Positions 51,604 through 61,202 of a stretch of 64,000 nucleotides of DNA are shown here, piece after piece; position 1 is the first letter of the stretch, and each line of letters starts with the position of its first letter. Position numbers and translations under genes: made by a program. Origin of the DNA: Chitinophaga pinensis (GTDB taxonomy: Bacteria > Bacteroidota > Bacteroidia > Chitinophagales > CAIOSU01). The notes below the pieces were generated by a model that worked only from the letters and a program-made list of their open reading frames with translations, was not told the origin of the DNA and did not search any database. Where the stretch lies: contig CAMDKI010000012.1 in assembly GCA_945901065.1 (NCBI GenBank), forward strand, positions 1-64,000, given 5' to 3'.

Positions 51604-54600
51604 TTACTTGTTTTTTAGTAGGTCTATTTCTTTTTGCAATTGCTCAATAAGCAGTTGCTGTTTTTGTAGCATTTCGTTAAGTTCTTTAACGGATTGCACC
51701 AATGGCACTACAAATTTGCTATAATCAATTGAATAAGTATCAGTTTCGTTTTGTGGCTTATAAACGCCGTTAAAGTCAAAGTTTGCCTCTATTGCTGCGG
51801 CCTCAACATCTTGAGCCAAGAAACCAGTTTCGATGCCATGGTCTTCTAACATCTGCTCCAACTGCTTGGTTAGGCTTTCTTTTTGTGAAGGGTTTTCAGT
51901 TTTGGCAATTTCGGCTTTTAGCTTGTTAAGTTGTCCAATATGCTCTAAGTAAGCGCCATTATCAAAGTTATAAGTAACCGGATTAAGCAAAGTAATGAAA
52001 CTCAGACCAGGTACATTGGGTTTGACATTGAATTTGAAACGCTTGTCGCTAATAACGGTAAATGCTGTTTGGGTCTCAACCACTGATACGCCTGTATTGC
52101 CTATTCTAATTTTATCCGAAGCATTTACAGAAGCTAAGTAACCAAATGCACCCGCGTTAGTAAGTCCGTTGGTGCTCAAGTCGGTATTACCACCAACAAA
52201 AGTACATCCATCGCCAAACAAGTTTGAGGGAGCGGCACCTCCACCGGCATTATGACCGATAGCCACGCCGAAGTTGCCTATTGTATTGGCTGATCCAGCT
52301 TGATATCCAAAAAAGCTATTGTTGCTGCCAGTGTTGTTGCTAAAGCCAGCACGGGATCCATTGAAAGCGTTAAATTCTCCACTAGTATTATTATATCCAG
52401 ACTCTCCGCCATTAAATGAGTTGAAATTTCCAGTACTGTTGCTAAATCCAGCTTGATATCCTAAAAAAGAATTGTTACCACCAGTTAGGTTGTTATCGCC
52501 AGCCCGATAGCCCACAAATAGATTTTTACCATCGCCGCCATTGGAGAAGTACCCAGCTCGGTAGCCAATATAAGTAGATAATGAGACTGCAGCGTCAGTA
52601 AAGCCGGCGTCGGCCCCAACAAACACACCTTGGTTGCCAGAAACGTTTGCTTGACCTGCCCTATAACCTAACGCAGTATTAAAATTACCAGTTGTATTGT
52701 TATTACCTGATTGGAAGCCGACAAAGGTATTGTTTGCGCCAGTACTCTTGTTACCTGCTTGTGAACCGAAAAAGCTATTACCTGGTGCAGTTACTGTAGC
52801 TGCGCCAGCATTGTATCCAGCAAATACGTTGTTAGCGCCTGTTGTTAAAGTTCTGCCAGCCAGTTTACCAACAACAAGGCTGGTTCTTGGTGTGCGCAGA
52901 ATAATAGTATCAGCTGCTCGAATACTACTGTCGATTCGTATATTAATATCGCCACCTACTGATAGCTTTGAAGAGGGTGTTGCGTTATTAATGCCCACAT
53001 TGCCGCCGTTGTTGAATATGTTATTGCTGTTAACTACCCAAGCAGTTCCATCCCAGTAGGTGGTGTTACCTGCAGCAGTTCCATTAGAAAAACCTGATCC
53101 CGAACCTGCAGGTCCAGTAGCACCCGTTGCCCCAGTTGGGCCCGCAACACCTACGCCAGTAGCACCCGTTGCACCAGTAGCACCTGTTGCACCGTTTGCA
53201 CCAGCAGTTCCAGTAGCGCCCGTAGCACCTGTTGCACCAGTAGCGCCCGTTGCACCATTAGCGCCGGCTGTTCCAGTAGCACCTGTAGCGCCCGTTGCAC
53301 CGTTTGCACCAGCAGTTCCTGTTGCTCCAGTAGCACCAGTAGCGCCTGTTGCACCGTTAGCACCAGCAGTTCCTGTTGCTCCAGTAGCACCAGTAGCGCC
53401 CGTTGCACCGTTAGTACCAGCAGTTCCTGTAGCACCTGTTGCTCCAGTAGCGCCCGTTGCACCGTTAGTACCAGCAGTTCCTGTTGCTCCAGCAGCACCA
53501 GTAGCGCCCGTTGCACCATTAGCGCCGGCTGTTCCAGTAGCACCAGTAGCACCTGTAGCACCAGTTGCACCGTTAGCACCAGCAGTTCCTGTTGCACCAG
53601 TAGCACCAGTAGCGCCCGTTGCACCAGTAGCGCCGGCTGTTCCAGTAGCACCTGTAGCACCAGTAGCGCCCGTTGCACCGTTAGTACCAGCAGTTCCCGT
53701 AGCACCCGTAGCACCAGTTGCACCGTTAGTACCAGCAGTTCCCGCAGCACCAGTAGCGCCTGTAGCGCCCGTTGCACCGTTAGTACCGGCTGTTCCTGTT
53801 GCGCCTGTAGCACCTGTTGCTCCAGTAGCGCCCGTTGCACCGTTAGTACCAGCAGTTCCTGTCGCACCTGTTGCTCCAGTAGCACCCGTTGCACCGTTAG
53901 CACCGGCTGTTCCCGTCGCACCCGTTGCTCCAGTAGCACCTGTAGCGCCGTTAGTACCAGCAGTTCCTGTTGCTCCAGTAGCACCTGTAGCACCCGTTGC
54001 GCCATTAGCGCCGGCTGTTCCAGTAGCACCTGTAGCGCCCGTTGCACCGTTAGTACCAGCAGTTCCTGTTGCTCCAGTAGCACCTGTAGCACCCGTTGCG
54101 CCATTAGCGCCAGCTGTTCCAGTAGCACCTGTAGCGCCCGTTGCACCGTTAGCGCCAGCAGTTCCCGTAGCACCAGTAGCGCCTGTAGCGCCCGTTGCAC
54201 CTGCAGCACCGTTAGTACCAGCAGTTCCTGCTGCACCCGTTGCACCAGTTGCGCCTGCGGCACCCGTTAAACCTGTAGGACCTTGTGGACCTGTATCACC
54301 CGTAGCACCAGTTGCGCCTGTAGCACCAGTCGCCCCAGTGGCACCAGTTGCACCGTTAGTACCAGCAGTTCCTGTTGCTCCAGTAGCACCTGTAGCACCT
54401 GTAGCGCCCGTTGCGCCATTAGCACCGGCTGTTCCTGTCGCACCTGTTGCTCCAGTAGCGCCCGTTACACCATTAGCACCGGCTGTTCCTGTCGCACCTG
54501 TTGCTCCAGTAGCGCCCGTTACACCATTAGTACCGGCAGTTCCTGTTGCACCAGTTGCGCCCGTTGCTCCAGCAGTACCAGCAGGGCCTGTAAGACCTTG

Positions 54601-56232
54601 TGGACCTGTATCACCAGTAGCACCAGTTGCGCCTGTAGCACCAGTAGCACCGTTAGTACCAGCAGTTCCTGTAGCACCTGTTGCACCAGTTGCGCCCGTT
54701 GCTCCATTAGCTCCCGTTGCACCTGCGGCACCCGTTAAACCTGTAGGACCTTGTGGACCAGTATCACCCGTTGCGCCAGTTGCGCCTGTAGCACCGTTAG
54801 TACCTGCGGTTCCAGTAGCACCATTAGCTCCTGTTGCACCAGTTGCGCCCGTTGCTCCATTAGCTCCCGTTGTGCCAGCGGCACCCGTTAAACCTGTAGA
54901 ACCTTGTGGACCTGTATCACCCGTTGCTCCCGTAGCACCAGCAGTTCCTGTTGCACCTGTAGCGCCGTCAACACCAGTGGCACCAGTTGCGCCTGTTGCT
55001 CCATTAGCTCCCGTTGTGCCAGCGGCACCCGTTAAACCTGTAGGACCTTGTGGACCTGTATCACCCGTTGCTCCCGTAGCACCAGTTGCACCAGCAGTTC
55101 CTGTAGCGCCAGTAGCGCCGTCAACACCAGTTGCACCAGTTGCGCCCGTTGCTCCATTAGCTCCCGTTGCACCTGCGGCGCCTGTCAAACCTATAAGACC
55201 TTGTGGACCTGTATCACCTGTTGCTCCCGTAGCACCTGTTGCACCAGCAGTTCCTGCAGCGCCAGTAGCGCCATCAACACCAGTTGCACCTGTGGCACCA
55301 GTAGCGCCCGTTGCGCCAGCAGCACCTGTCAAACCTATAAGACCTTGTGGACCTGTAGCGCCCGCTGCACCAGTTAAACCTATAGGACCTTGTGGACCAG
55401 TATCACCCGTTGCTCCCGTAGCACCTGTTGCACCAGCAGTTCCTGTTGCACCAGTTGCGCCCGTTGCACCAGCAGCACCAGTTAAACCTATAAGACCTTG
55501 TGGACCTGTATCGCCCGTTGCTCCCGTAGCACCTGTTGCACCAGCAGTTCCTGCAGCGCCAGTAGCGCCCGTTGCGCCTGTTGCACCTGCAGTTCCAGCA
55601 GTACCTGTAGCACCAGTAGCGCCAGCAGCACCTGTAGCACCCGTTGCGCCGGTAAGGCCACTTGCTCCGTTTGCACCAGCAGGGCCAGTGGGGCCGGTAG
55701 GGCCACTGCTACCACCACCGCCCGAAGGAATAATGACAAAGGAATTATTACCACTCAATCGCAGTGTATCGTTAAAGTATGTAAGACGCTGCAACTCATT
55801 GGTTGGGTCGGCATCGGCGTCGTTTACGTTCAATGCACGTTCGGCAACCAGCGCGTAAGGCACGCTCCAAAACTTGAATTGCCCCAAAAAGGTAAACACG
55901 AAACTATTGGTTAAGTCTACCTCGGTACGGAACCATTGGTTTCCGTTATTCCAGTTTATACCCCCTAAGGTGCCAGTAACGGGCACTCCTTCGCCAATTA
56001 CTATCGAAAATAAGCCAAGATTGTTAGTCGTTGTTTTGTGTACTTCTTCAAAAACTATAGGTATAGCTTGAGAACTATCAACCACACTTAACTTTAAGTT
56101 GATTAATTGATTTGGCAAAATTGCACCTTGGCCGTCTCTTAACACGGCTTGGTATTGAATACCTTTAGGCGTTTGGGCGAAAGTAAGAGTAGTGATTGCA
56201 AGTAGCAGGAATAGTAAAATAGAACTTTTCAT
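51604..56232 (-). CDS. Collagen-like surface fibre protein with YadA-like head and S74 chaperone domain
   Basis: 1542 residues. Signal peptide (ends LTFAQ); N-terminal domain (~20-170: [35 protein letters not shown]) found at the start of many Bacteroidota fibre proteins; a Gly-X-Y collagen-like shaft (~175-1120) rich in GAT; a head with about ten YadA-like degenerate repeats ([27 protein letters not shown]); then an intramolecular chaperone of peptidase S74 type ([26 protein letters not shown]) and a C-terminal coiled coil. S74 domains trimerise, help folding and can cut themselves off. The shaft shows two zones: the N-terminal zone has about nine GPQG-centred blocks and the rest is nearly pure GATGAT. 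No T9SS signal is seen, so the export route is open. Confidence 0.88.
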   Translation of the reverse strand: MKSSILLFLLLAITTLTFAQTPKGIQYQAVLRDGQGAILPNQLINLKLSVVDSSQAIPIVFEEVHKTTTNNLGLFSIVIGEGVPVTGTLGGINWNNGNQWFRTEVDLTNSFVFTFLGQFKFWSVPYALVAERALNVNDADADPTNELQRLTYFNDTLRLSGNNSFVIIPSGGGGSSGPTGPTGPAGANGASGLTGATGATGAAGATGATGTAGTAGATGATGATGAAGTAGATGATGATGDTGPQGLIGLTGAAGATGATGATGTAGATGATGATGDTGPQGPIGLTGAAGATGPQGLIGLTGAAGATGATGATGATGVDGATGAAGTAGATGATGATGDTGPQGLIGLTGAAGATGANGATGATGATGVDGATGATGTAGATGATGATGDTGPQGPTGLTGAAGTTGANGATGATGATGVDGATGATGTAGATGATGDTGPQGSTGLTGAAGTTGANGATGATGATGANGATGTAGTNGATGATGATGDTGPQGPTGLTGAAGATGANGATGATGATGATGTAGTNGATGATGATGATGDTGPQGLTGPAGTAGATGATGATGTAGTNGVTGATGATGATGTAGANGVTGATGATGATGTAGANGATGATGATGATGATGTAGTNGATGATGATGATGATGATGDTGPQGPTGLTGAAGATGATGAAGTAGTNGAAGATGATGATGATGTAGANGATGATGATGTAGANGATGATGATGATGTAGTNGATGATGATGTAGANGATGATGATGATGTAGTNGATGATGATGATGTAGANGATGATGATGATGTAGTNGATGATGATGATGATGTAGTNGATGATGATGAAGTAGTNGATGATGATGTAGTNGATGATGATGATGTAGATGATGATGATGATGTAGANGATGATGATGATGTAGANGATGATGAAGATGTAGTNGATGATGATGATGTAGTNGATGATGATGATGTAGANGATGATGATGATGTAGANGATGATGATGTAGANGATGATGATGATGATGTAGANGATGATGATGATGVGVAGPTGATGATGPAGSGSGFSNGTAAGNTTYWDGTAWVVNSNNIFNNGGNVGINNATPSSKLSVGGDINIRIDSSIRAADTIILRTPRTSLVVGKLAGRTLTTGANNVFAGYNAGAATVTAPGNSFFGSQAGNKSTGANNTFVGFQSGNNNTTGNFNTALGYRAGQANVSGNQGVFVGADAGFTDAAVSLSTYIGYRAGYFSNGGDGKNLFVGYRAGDNNLTGGNNSFLGYQAGFSNSTGNFNSFNGGESGYNNTSGEFNAFNGSRAGFSNNTGSNNSFFGYQAGSANTIGNFGVAIGHNAGGGAAPSNLFGDGCTFVGGNTDLSTNGLTNAGAFGYLASVNASDKIRIGNTGVSVVETQTAFTVISDKRFKFNVKPNVPGLSFITLLNPVTYNFDNGAYLEHIGQLNKLKAEIAKTENPSQKESLTKQLEQMLEDHGIETGFLAQDVEAAAIEANFDFNGVYKPQNETDTYSIDYSKFVVPLVQSVKELNEMLQKQQLLIEQLQKEIDLLKNK

Positions 56233-56536
56233 AATTCTGATTCGGGTTGTTGCGGACTAGTTATAAGCAGTAATTTAGCTAATTTTCCTGTACTTAAAGT
56301 ATAATTTCTGGAAGAATTTTTAACTATTCAGCAGAGAAACGGGAATAGGTATATGAAAAAAACGCCGATTGGGGATGCTTTGATATTTATTTTTGAAATG
56401 ATAATTATTAGGACAAAACGTTAATATGCTGGTAAACTGCTCGACTCTATTTATAAGCGAACTATCACAGATAGTAAAATTGATGGGGTAAGAGCATGCC
56501 CAAATTGGCATACTTAAATTTCAGAAGCATTAAAGT
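56233..56536. other. Intergenic region upstream of the collagen-like gene
   Basis: About 300 AT-rich bases. Two small hairpins are present (ACTATC/GATAGT, 56461-56475; ATGCC/GGCAT, 56498-56513). A degraded -7 box (TACTTTAA on the minus strand near 56292-56299) could serve the collagen-like gene. A 23-codon ORF at about 56353 was not accepted. Confidence 0.4.
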
Positions 56537-57151
56537 TTATGCTAGTTTATGGGCAAAAATATTGAACCGAAAGTTTTGTAGCGTATTGAAAGGGGTTATG
56601 TGATTTTCGGTAAAACTATCGATCAAATTAAAATGCTTGCCAAATACGTTCACCATATCTTGTTCAGCATATCGGGTAACGGGCAAGGCGCTGCATTTTT
56701 CGGGGCCTGTTTCTGAGAAGGTTGCGATGATAAGGTGTGGGGATGCAAATTCGCCTAGTGTTTCGGCATATTGTTCAATATCGGCGGTTTCGGTAAGGAA
56801 GTGAAAGGCTGCCCTATCGTGCCAAACTGCATATTTGCGGGTAGGCTTGAAGTCTTTAATGTCGCTTTCAATCCATTGTACATTGGCTGCGTCATTGCCA
56901 AGCCTGGCTTTGGCTCTTTTCAAAGCTTCAACCGAAATGTCTAACACAGTTATGTCAGTGTAGCCTTCTGCCAACAGGTTATCTACTAATTTACTATCGC
57001 CGCCGCCAACATCTATAATCGGAGCCGATTTAGATACACCTGTTAGGTGAATAAGTGCTAGCGACGTGAGTGGAACGGCTTGCGTCCAACTTACTTCCTC
57101 AGGCAATTTGGTACTGAACACTTGCTCCCAATGCTGTTTGGTATCCGACAT
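56537..57151 (-). CDS. Class I SAM-dependent methyltransferase
   Basis: 204 residues. The SAM motif is PIIDVGGGDSKLVDNLL, with TVLDISVEALKRAK as motif II and WIESDIKDF as motif III. Further signatures are EVSWTQ near the N-terminus, WHDRAAFHFL and FSETGPEKCSALPVTRY. The layout, with the substrate loop GPEKCSALPVTRY, recalls small thiol or sulfide-related methyltransferases of sulfur loci, but this is inference from the neighbours. It is the last gene of the sulfur unit, 35 bases after the second YeeE/YedE gene. Confidence 0.85.
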   Translation of the reverse strand: MSDTKQHWEQVFSTKLPEEVSWTQAVPLTSLALIHLTGVSKSAPIIDVGGGDSKLVDNLLAEGYTDITVLDISVEALKRAKARLGNDAANVQWIESDIKDFKPTRKYAVWHDRAAFHFLTETADIEQYAETLGEFASPHLIIATFSETGPEKCSALPVTRYAEQDMVNVFGKHFNLIDSFTENHITPFNTLQNFRFNIFAHKLA

Positions 57152-57186
57152 TATTTTTTGTGTTTACAGTTAAAACAAACTCACTA

Positions 57187-57600
57187 TTAGTGGGGCAGTT
57201 TATCCTTCACCAAACCATAAACAAAAGTGCCGAGGGTAGCTGTGAGTATAGCTAGGGCAAACATCCAATATCCATAGCCCAAGCTTACAAACATAGGTCC
57301 TGGGCAAGCGCCAGTCATGGCCCAACCGAGGCCAAAAATGGTACCCCCGTATAGATAGCGTTTCCACCCCGCTTCTTTTGGCGCAAATTTGATGGGTTCG
57401 CCCCCAATGTCCTTTAGGTTATATTTTTTTATCAGCGCCGTGCCAATGGCACCTAGTACTACCGCAACCCCAATGATGCCGAACATATGAAATGATTGAA
57501 AACGGAACATCTCTTGAATCCGGTACCAAGAAATGGCTTCCGACTTTGACATAATTATGCCAAACAAGATGCCTACCAATACAAATTTTATACCTTTCAT
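57187..57600 (-). CDS. YeeE/YedE-family (DUF6691) sulfur transporter subunit, C-terminal half type
   Basis: 137 residues with four transmembrane helices. It shows the second-half motif of the YeeE/YedE (TsuA-like) family, LGWAMTGACPGPMFVSLGYG, with the conserved Cys that handles thiosulfate sulfur. In E. coli TsuA both halves are in one chain; here they are two adjacent genes, 22 bases apart, a common Bacteroidota arrangement. Thiosulfate or sulfide import for the downstream rhodaneses is the likely role. Confidence 0.88.
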   Translation of the reverse strand: MKGIKFVLVGILFGIIMSKSEAISWYRIQEMFRFQSFHMFGIIGVAVVLGAIGTALIKKYNLKDIGGEPIKFAPKEAGWKRYLYGGTIFGLGWAMTGACPGPMFVSLGYGYWMFALAILTATLGTFVYGLVKDKLPH

Positions 57601-57622
57601 TTTTCGGAGAGTCTAAGTGAGT

Positions 57623-58180
57623 TTAGAATATTAATGGCAGCAGTAGGTGGGTTGTTATCAGTCCGCCGATAAAGAAACCAATAACCGCAATAAGTGAGGG
57701 AAGTTGTAAATTACTGAGCCCACTGATAGCGTGCCCTGATGTGCAACCTCCTGCCCAACGAGTGCCAAAGCCAACCAAAAAACCACCTAACACTACCAAT
57801 ACTAATACTGGCATGGTCAACACTTTGTTTAAGCCAAATACTTCATCGGGTTGAAGGCCAGATGGGGCCAATATACCAAGTTTTCCGAGGTCGTTGATAG
57901 TTGCTTCTGAAATTTGGACACCAGCATCTGAGGTTAAGAAGGTGCCTGATATCCAGCCTCCTGCAACTGTGCCTACAAGAAACAATATGCTCCATGCATA
58001 AGCGCGCCAATCATAATCAAAAAACTTGCTGTATTTGGCGCCTCCGCAGGCAGCACAAAAATGCCTGAAGTTTGAGGAGAACCCAAAATTTTTACCAAAA
58101 AACACGAGCAGAAACATTACTACTGCTATTGCCATGCCACTAAAATACCACGGCCACGGCTGGCTAATAAATTCAATCAT
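57623..58180 (-). CDS. YeeE/YedE-family sulfur transporter subunit, N-terminal half type
   Basis: 185 residues with about four transmembrane helices. The family motif is FGTRWAGGCTSGHAISGLSNLQLPS, with the conserved Cys in GGCTSGH. An extra segment near the N-terminus, FRHFCAACGGAKYSKFF, carries a CAAC motif that may be redox-active or bind metal. It precedes the second half gene by 22 bases, and a perfect 11-bp inverted repeat lies upstream (58239-58330). Confidence 0.88.
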   Translation of the reverse strand: MIEFISQPWPWYFSGMAIAVVMFLLVFFGKNFGFSSNFRHFCAACGGAKYSKFFDYDWRAYAWSILFLVGTVAGGWISGTFLTSDAGVQISEATINDLGKLGILAPSGLQPDEVFGLNKVLTMPVLVLVVLGGFLVGFGTRWAGGCTSGHAISGLSNLQLPSLIAVIGFFIGGLITTHLLLPLIF

Positions 58181-58238
58181 TAATTGGAGAGTATTATTGA
58201 TTGTTGAAGAATGGTTGTATCAAAAATTGGATGATTAA

Positions 58239-58330
58239 GAAACTTGATTGACCTAGAAAAAGTTGCAACATTGCCCTAATATTTGTTACCAAAAGGCCAC
58301 TTGCGCCCCTGCCTATTTTAATCAAGTTTC
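58239..58330. promoter_or_regulatory. Inverted repeat before the YeeE/YedE pair
   Basis: GAAACTTGATT (58239-58249) and AATCAAGTTTC (58320-58330) are exact reverse complements 70 bases apart, in the gap between the rhodanese and YeeE genes. It could be a regulator site in two copies or a hairpin ending the rhodanese transcript. Confidence 0.4.
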
Positions 58331-58342
58331 AATCAGGGATTT

Positions 58343-58678
58343 TTATTTGGGCCAAGCACCAATGCCACCCAACAAATTGAAGGTTTTGTATCCCAATTGT
58401 TCCATTACACTGCAGGCTTGGCTGCTGCGGTTTCCACTGCGGCAATATACAAAGTAGGTTTTGTTTTTATCCAGTTTCTGTACTTCCGTTTTAAAGTTGG
58501 AAGAAAAGAAATCGATGTTTTTGGCGCCTTTCAAACTACCGCCATTAAACTCAGCCCTGGTTCGCACATCAAGCATTACTGCATTTGGTGTTTCTGTAAA
58601 CTTTGCTTTGAAATCGGCGCCAGAAAGGTCGTTAGGGTTGCTACTACCTTTTAATAGGTTCCATATTTGTTTAAACAT
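58343..58678 (-). CDS. Single-domain rhodanese
   Basis: 111 residues. The active site loop is YCRSGNRSSQA with the catalytic Cys, preceded by VMLDVRTRAEFNGGSLKGAKNI. It moves sulfane sulfur between thiosulfate or persulfides and acceptors. The hydrophobic end at the N-terminus is short (FKQIWNLLKG), so it is cytosolic. It lies 43 bases after the persulfide dioxygenase gene. Confidence 0.92.
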   Translation of the reverse strand: MFKQIWNLLKGSSNPNDLSGADFKAKFTETPNAVMLDVRTRAEFNGGSLKGAKNIDFFSSNFKTEVQKLDKNKTYFVYCRSGNRSSQACSVMEQLGYKTFNLLGGIGAWPK

Positions 58679-58721
58679 CTTGTTTTGTTTTTGACTTGTT
58701 TATTGTTGATTTGGCAAAGAA

Positions 58722-60131
58722 TTACTTCAAAGTTGACGGGCAAACGTACTCCGTGCGTTCAATACCGGTTTCAGCAATGGCCTTAAAGCCGCCTTCAATG
58801 TTTACCATATTGTCCCAACCGCGGGCTTTTAATATTGAAGCTGCGATAACCGAGCGATAACCGCCGGCACAGTGTAAATACAAGGTGCGGTCTTTCTTAA
58901 ACTCTGCCAAATGGTCGTTTATGAAATCGAGCGGCAAGTTGAGGGCGTTTTTTAAGTGTTCGCTTTGGTATTCGCTATGTTTGCGCACATCCACCACCTC
59001 TAGGTTGTGCCCTTTTTGTAGCGCTTCAAATTGAGTAGCCGAGATTGATTCAATGGTGTCAACCTCTTTGCCCGATTCTTTCCAAGCATCAAATCCTCCA
59101 TCCAAAAAGCCGAAAGCAAAATCATACCCTACGCGGGCAAGTCGGGTTACCACCTCTTCTTCTCGGCCAGGCTCGGTCACTAATAAAAGAGGTTGTTTAA
59201 TATCGGGTATCAGTGCTCCTACCCAAGGCGCAAACCCACCATCAACACCAATAGAAATTGCGTTTGGAATAAACCCATGTACAAACGTTTCCGGTTTGCG
59301 GGTATCTAGCACTAAAGCCCCAGTCTCGTTGGCTGCTGCTTCAAAAGCATCAGGCGAAAGCGCTTGCAAGCCACGGTTCAGCACTTCGGCTATGCTATCA
59401 TAACCCTCTTTGTTCATTTTCACGTTTAGCGGAAAGTAGCCTGGAGGAGGAAGTAAACCATCAGTTACTTCTTTTATAAACGCCTCTTTGGTCATATCGG
59501 CACGCAGGGCATAGTTAAATTTCTTCTGGTTGCCCAAAGTATCCCAGGTTTCCTTGCTCATGTTTTTGCCACAAGCCGAACCAGCGCCATGTGCCGGGTA
59601 TACCAAAACATCATCAGCCAATGGCATCAATTTATTGCGAAGTGAGTTGTACAAATGGCCCGCCAAATCTTCTACCGTTAGGTGGCTTTTGGCTGCCAAA
59701 TCAGGACGACCCACATCGCCTATAAACAAAGTATCGCCTGTAAACAACGCATAGTCTTTGCCTGCTTCGTTTATTAAAAGGTAGGTAGTGCTCTCCATGG
59801 TGTGTCCTGGGGTATGCAGCACTTTAAGGGTTATGTCACCTACTTTTAGTTCCTCACCATCGGTAGCGATGTGGCACTCAAAGGTTGGTTTTGCATTGGG
59901 TCCAAACACAATTGTAGCGCCAGTTTCTTTGGCCAAATCCAAGTGGCCCGATACAAAATCGGCATGAAAGTGCGTCTCAAGCACGTACTTTATTTTGGCA
60001 CCGTCTTTCTCCGCTTTTTCAATGTAGGGCTGTACCTCGCGCAGCGGGTCAATAATTACAGCCTCGCCATTGCTTTCAATGTAGTATGCACCTTGAGCTA
60101 GGCATCCGGTATATATTTGTTCAACTTTCAT
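58722..60131 (-). CDS. Persulfide dioxygenase-rhodanese fusion (CstB/ETHE1-like)
   Basis: 469 residues. The N-terminal metallo-beta-lactamase fold carries the Fe(II) site motif THFHADFVSGH (His54, His56, Asp58), HTPGHTMES and FTGDTLFIGDVGRPD, as in ETHE1 persulfide dioxygenases. Two rhodanese domains follow: the first lacks a catalytic Cys (LLLVTEPGREEE), and the second has it in LHCAGGYRS. This is the CstB layout, oxidising persulfide to thiosulfate. The promoter has a -7 TACCTTTG box (60158-60165) and a candidate Crp-type site 33 bp upstream of it (centre to centre). Confidence 0.93.
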   Translation of the reverse strand: MKVEQIYTGCLAQGAYYIESNGEAVIIDPLREVQPYIEKAEKDGAKIKYVLETHFHADFVSGHLDLAKETGATIVFGPNAKPTFECHIATDGEELKVGDITLKVLHTPGHTMESTTYLLINEAGKDYALFTGDTLFIGDVGRPDLAAKSHLTVEDLAGHLYNSLRNKLMPLADDVLVYPAHGAGSACGKNMSKETWDTLGNQKKFNYALRADMTKEAFIKEVTDGLLPPPGYFPLNVKMNKEGYDSIAEVLNRGLQALSPDAFEAAANETGALVLDTRKPETFVHGFIPNAISIGVDGGFAPWVGALIPDIKQPLLLVTEPGREEEVVTRLARVGYDFAFGFLDGGFDAWKESGKEVDTIESISATQFEALQKGHNLEVVDVRKHSEYQSEHLKNALNLPLDFINDHLAEFKKDRTLYLHCAGGYRSVIAASILKARGWDNMVNIEGGFKAIAETGIERTEYVCPSTLK

Positions 60132-60157
60132 TGGGGTAGTTTTTCAATTGTATGGTG

Positions 60158-60165
60158 CAAAGGTA
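60158..60165 (-). promoter_or_regulatory. -7 promoter box of the persulfide dioxygenase gene
   Basis: TACCTTTG on the minus strand, an exact TAnnTTTG match, 27 bases upstream of the ATG. Confidence 0.6.
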
Positions 60166-60187
60166 GTAAGGTGATAACCCTTTGACG

Positions 60188-60201
60188 GTGATAAAAGTTA
60201 C
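60188..60201 (-). promoter_or_regulatory. Candidate Crp/Fnr site before the persulfide dioxygenase gene
   Basis: GTGATAAAAGTTAC fits GTGA-N6-TCAC at seven of eight positions. Its centre lies 33 bp upstream of the -7 box centre, the same distance as at the TauE promoter. GGTGATAA also occurs in a second direct copy at 60170-60177. Confidence 0.5.
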
Positions 60202-60329
60202 TTAGGTAAATTAATCTAAAACAGAATTTTCAGGGTTATAAAATTTACGAATTATTCCGATAAATCAGCAAATGGAAATACTGGTTTTGCAATTTTATAA
60301 TTATTCAATTCTATGAATTCTGGTTCAGA

Positions 60330-61145
60330 TTAAAAGAACAATTCTTTTGCCATTATGTAAACTCCCATAGCTAGCACAAACCAACCGAAGCCTTTTTTCA
60401 AGCTATCGGCACTTACCTTATCAGATAATTTGATGCCTACAAACGAGCCCAACACCGCCAAGGTGGAAAAAATGCCTAATAACTGCCAATCGATAGTAAG
60501 CTCAGGATTGCCTACATCGCCCATAAAACCTAATAACGATTTGGCGGCGATAATGAGCAATGAAGTACCTACCGCCATTTTCATCTCAAGCCCGCTAAAC
60601 AATACCAGCGCAGGAATAATAAGGAAGCCGCCTCCAGCGCCTACCAAGCCTGTAAGGGTGCCTACAATAGCACCTTCGGCAAGTATGGCCGGGTAGTTAA
60701 AGTGGCGTTTGCCGTCAGCAGTAAGCTTTGCGGGTTTGGGCTTTTTGTTGCGAATCATTGACATGGACGCAAAAATCATGAGTACAGCAAAAATCAACAT
60801 TAGCAGTAAGCCGCGTGTGATGGCTATAGAACCAATATTGAACAATTCGTCGGGGATGGCAGGAATTAGGAAACGCCTGGTGGCATATACCCCTGCAATG
60901 GCCGGGAGACCAAAAATAATGGCAGTTTTTAAATCAACTAACCCTTTGCGATAGTATACGGAGCTGCCTACCAAGCTTGTAAGGCCCACGATAAACAGTG
61001 AATATGCCGTGGCGTAAACCGGCGGAATGCCCATTAAATATACCAGTATGGGCACGGTGAGTATAGAGCCACCGCCACCTATTAGGCCCAATGAAATGCC
61101 TATAACTACTGCTGCAATGTATCCTAGTATCAACGTTATTGCCAT
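60330..61145 (-). CDS. TauE/SafE-family sulfite exporter
   Basis: 271 residues with about seven helices and the duplicated family motif: ISLGLIGGGGSILTVPILVYL near the N-terminus and GTLTGLVGAGGGFLIIPALVLF in the middle. The family exports sulfite, sulfoacetate or related anions. Here it would export sulfite or thiosulfate made by the downstream persulfide dioxygenase. A perfect GTGA-N6-TCAC site is upstream (61184-61197). The gap to the dioxygenase gene is 198 bases. Confidence 0.92.
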   Translation of the reverse strand: MAITLILGYIAAVVIGISLGLIGGGGSILTVPILVYLMGIPPVYATAYSLFIVGLTSLVGSSVYYRKGLVDLKTAIIFGLPAIAGVYATRRFLIPAIPDELFNIGSIAITRGLLLMLIFAVLMIFASMSMIRNKKPKPAKLTADGKRHFNYPAILAEGAIVGTLTGLVGAGGGFLIIPALVLFSGLEMKMAVGTSLLIIAAKSLLGFMGDVGNPELTIDWQLLGIFSTLAVLGSFVGIKLSDKVSADSLKKGFGWFVLAMGVYIMAKELFF

Positions 61146-61183
61146 AGTGAGAGCAAAGTTGCAGCATATTTTCGCGCATGATA

Positions 61184-61197
61184 GTGACTTACGTCAC
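61184..61197. promoter_or_regulatory. Candidate Crp/Fnr-type operator before the TauE gene
   Basis: GTGACTTACGTCAC is a perfect GTGA-N6-TCAC palindrome between the Crp/Fnr gene and tauE. Its centre lies 33 bp upstream of the centre of a -7-like box (CAACTTTG on the minus strand, 61154-61161), a position that fits a class II activator. Confidence 0.6.
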
Positions 61198-61202
61198 ACC
61201 TG

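Noticed and set aside
53151..54263. 370-codon open frame in another minus-strand phase within the collagen shaft
   Set aside because: Leu/Val/Gln-rich out-of-phase reading of the same repeat; not a protein family.
53100..55700. Repetitive tract examined as a possible CRISPR array
   Set aside because: The repeat is a coding Gly-X-Y tract with no unique spacers, and no cas genes are present.
53060..55858. 932-codon open frame on the plus strand, antisense to the collagen-like gene
   Set aside because: It is a Pro-Val-Ala repeat produced by the complement of the Gly-Ala-Thr codons; its content follows from the sense repeat and it has no independent start signal or domain.
56353..56424. 23-codon ORF before the collagen-like gene
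   Set aside because: Short, no conserved context, and placed in an AT-rich region where such frames arise by chance.
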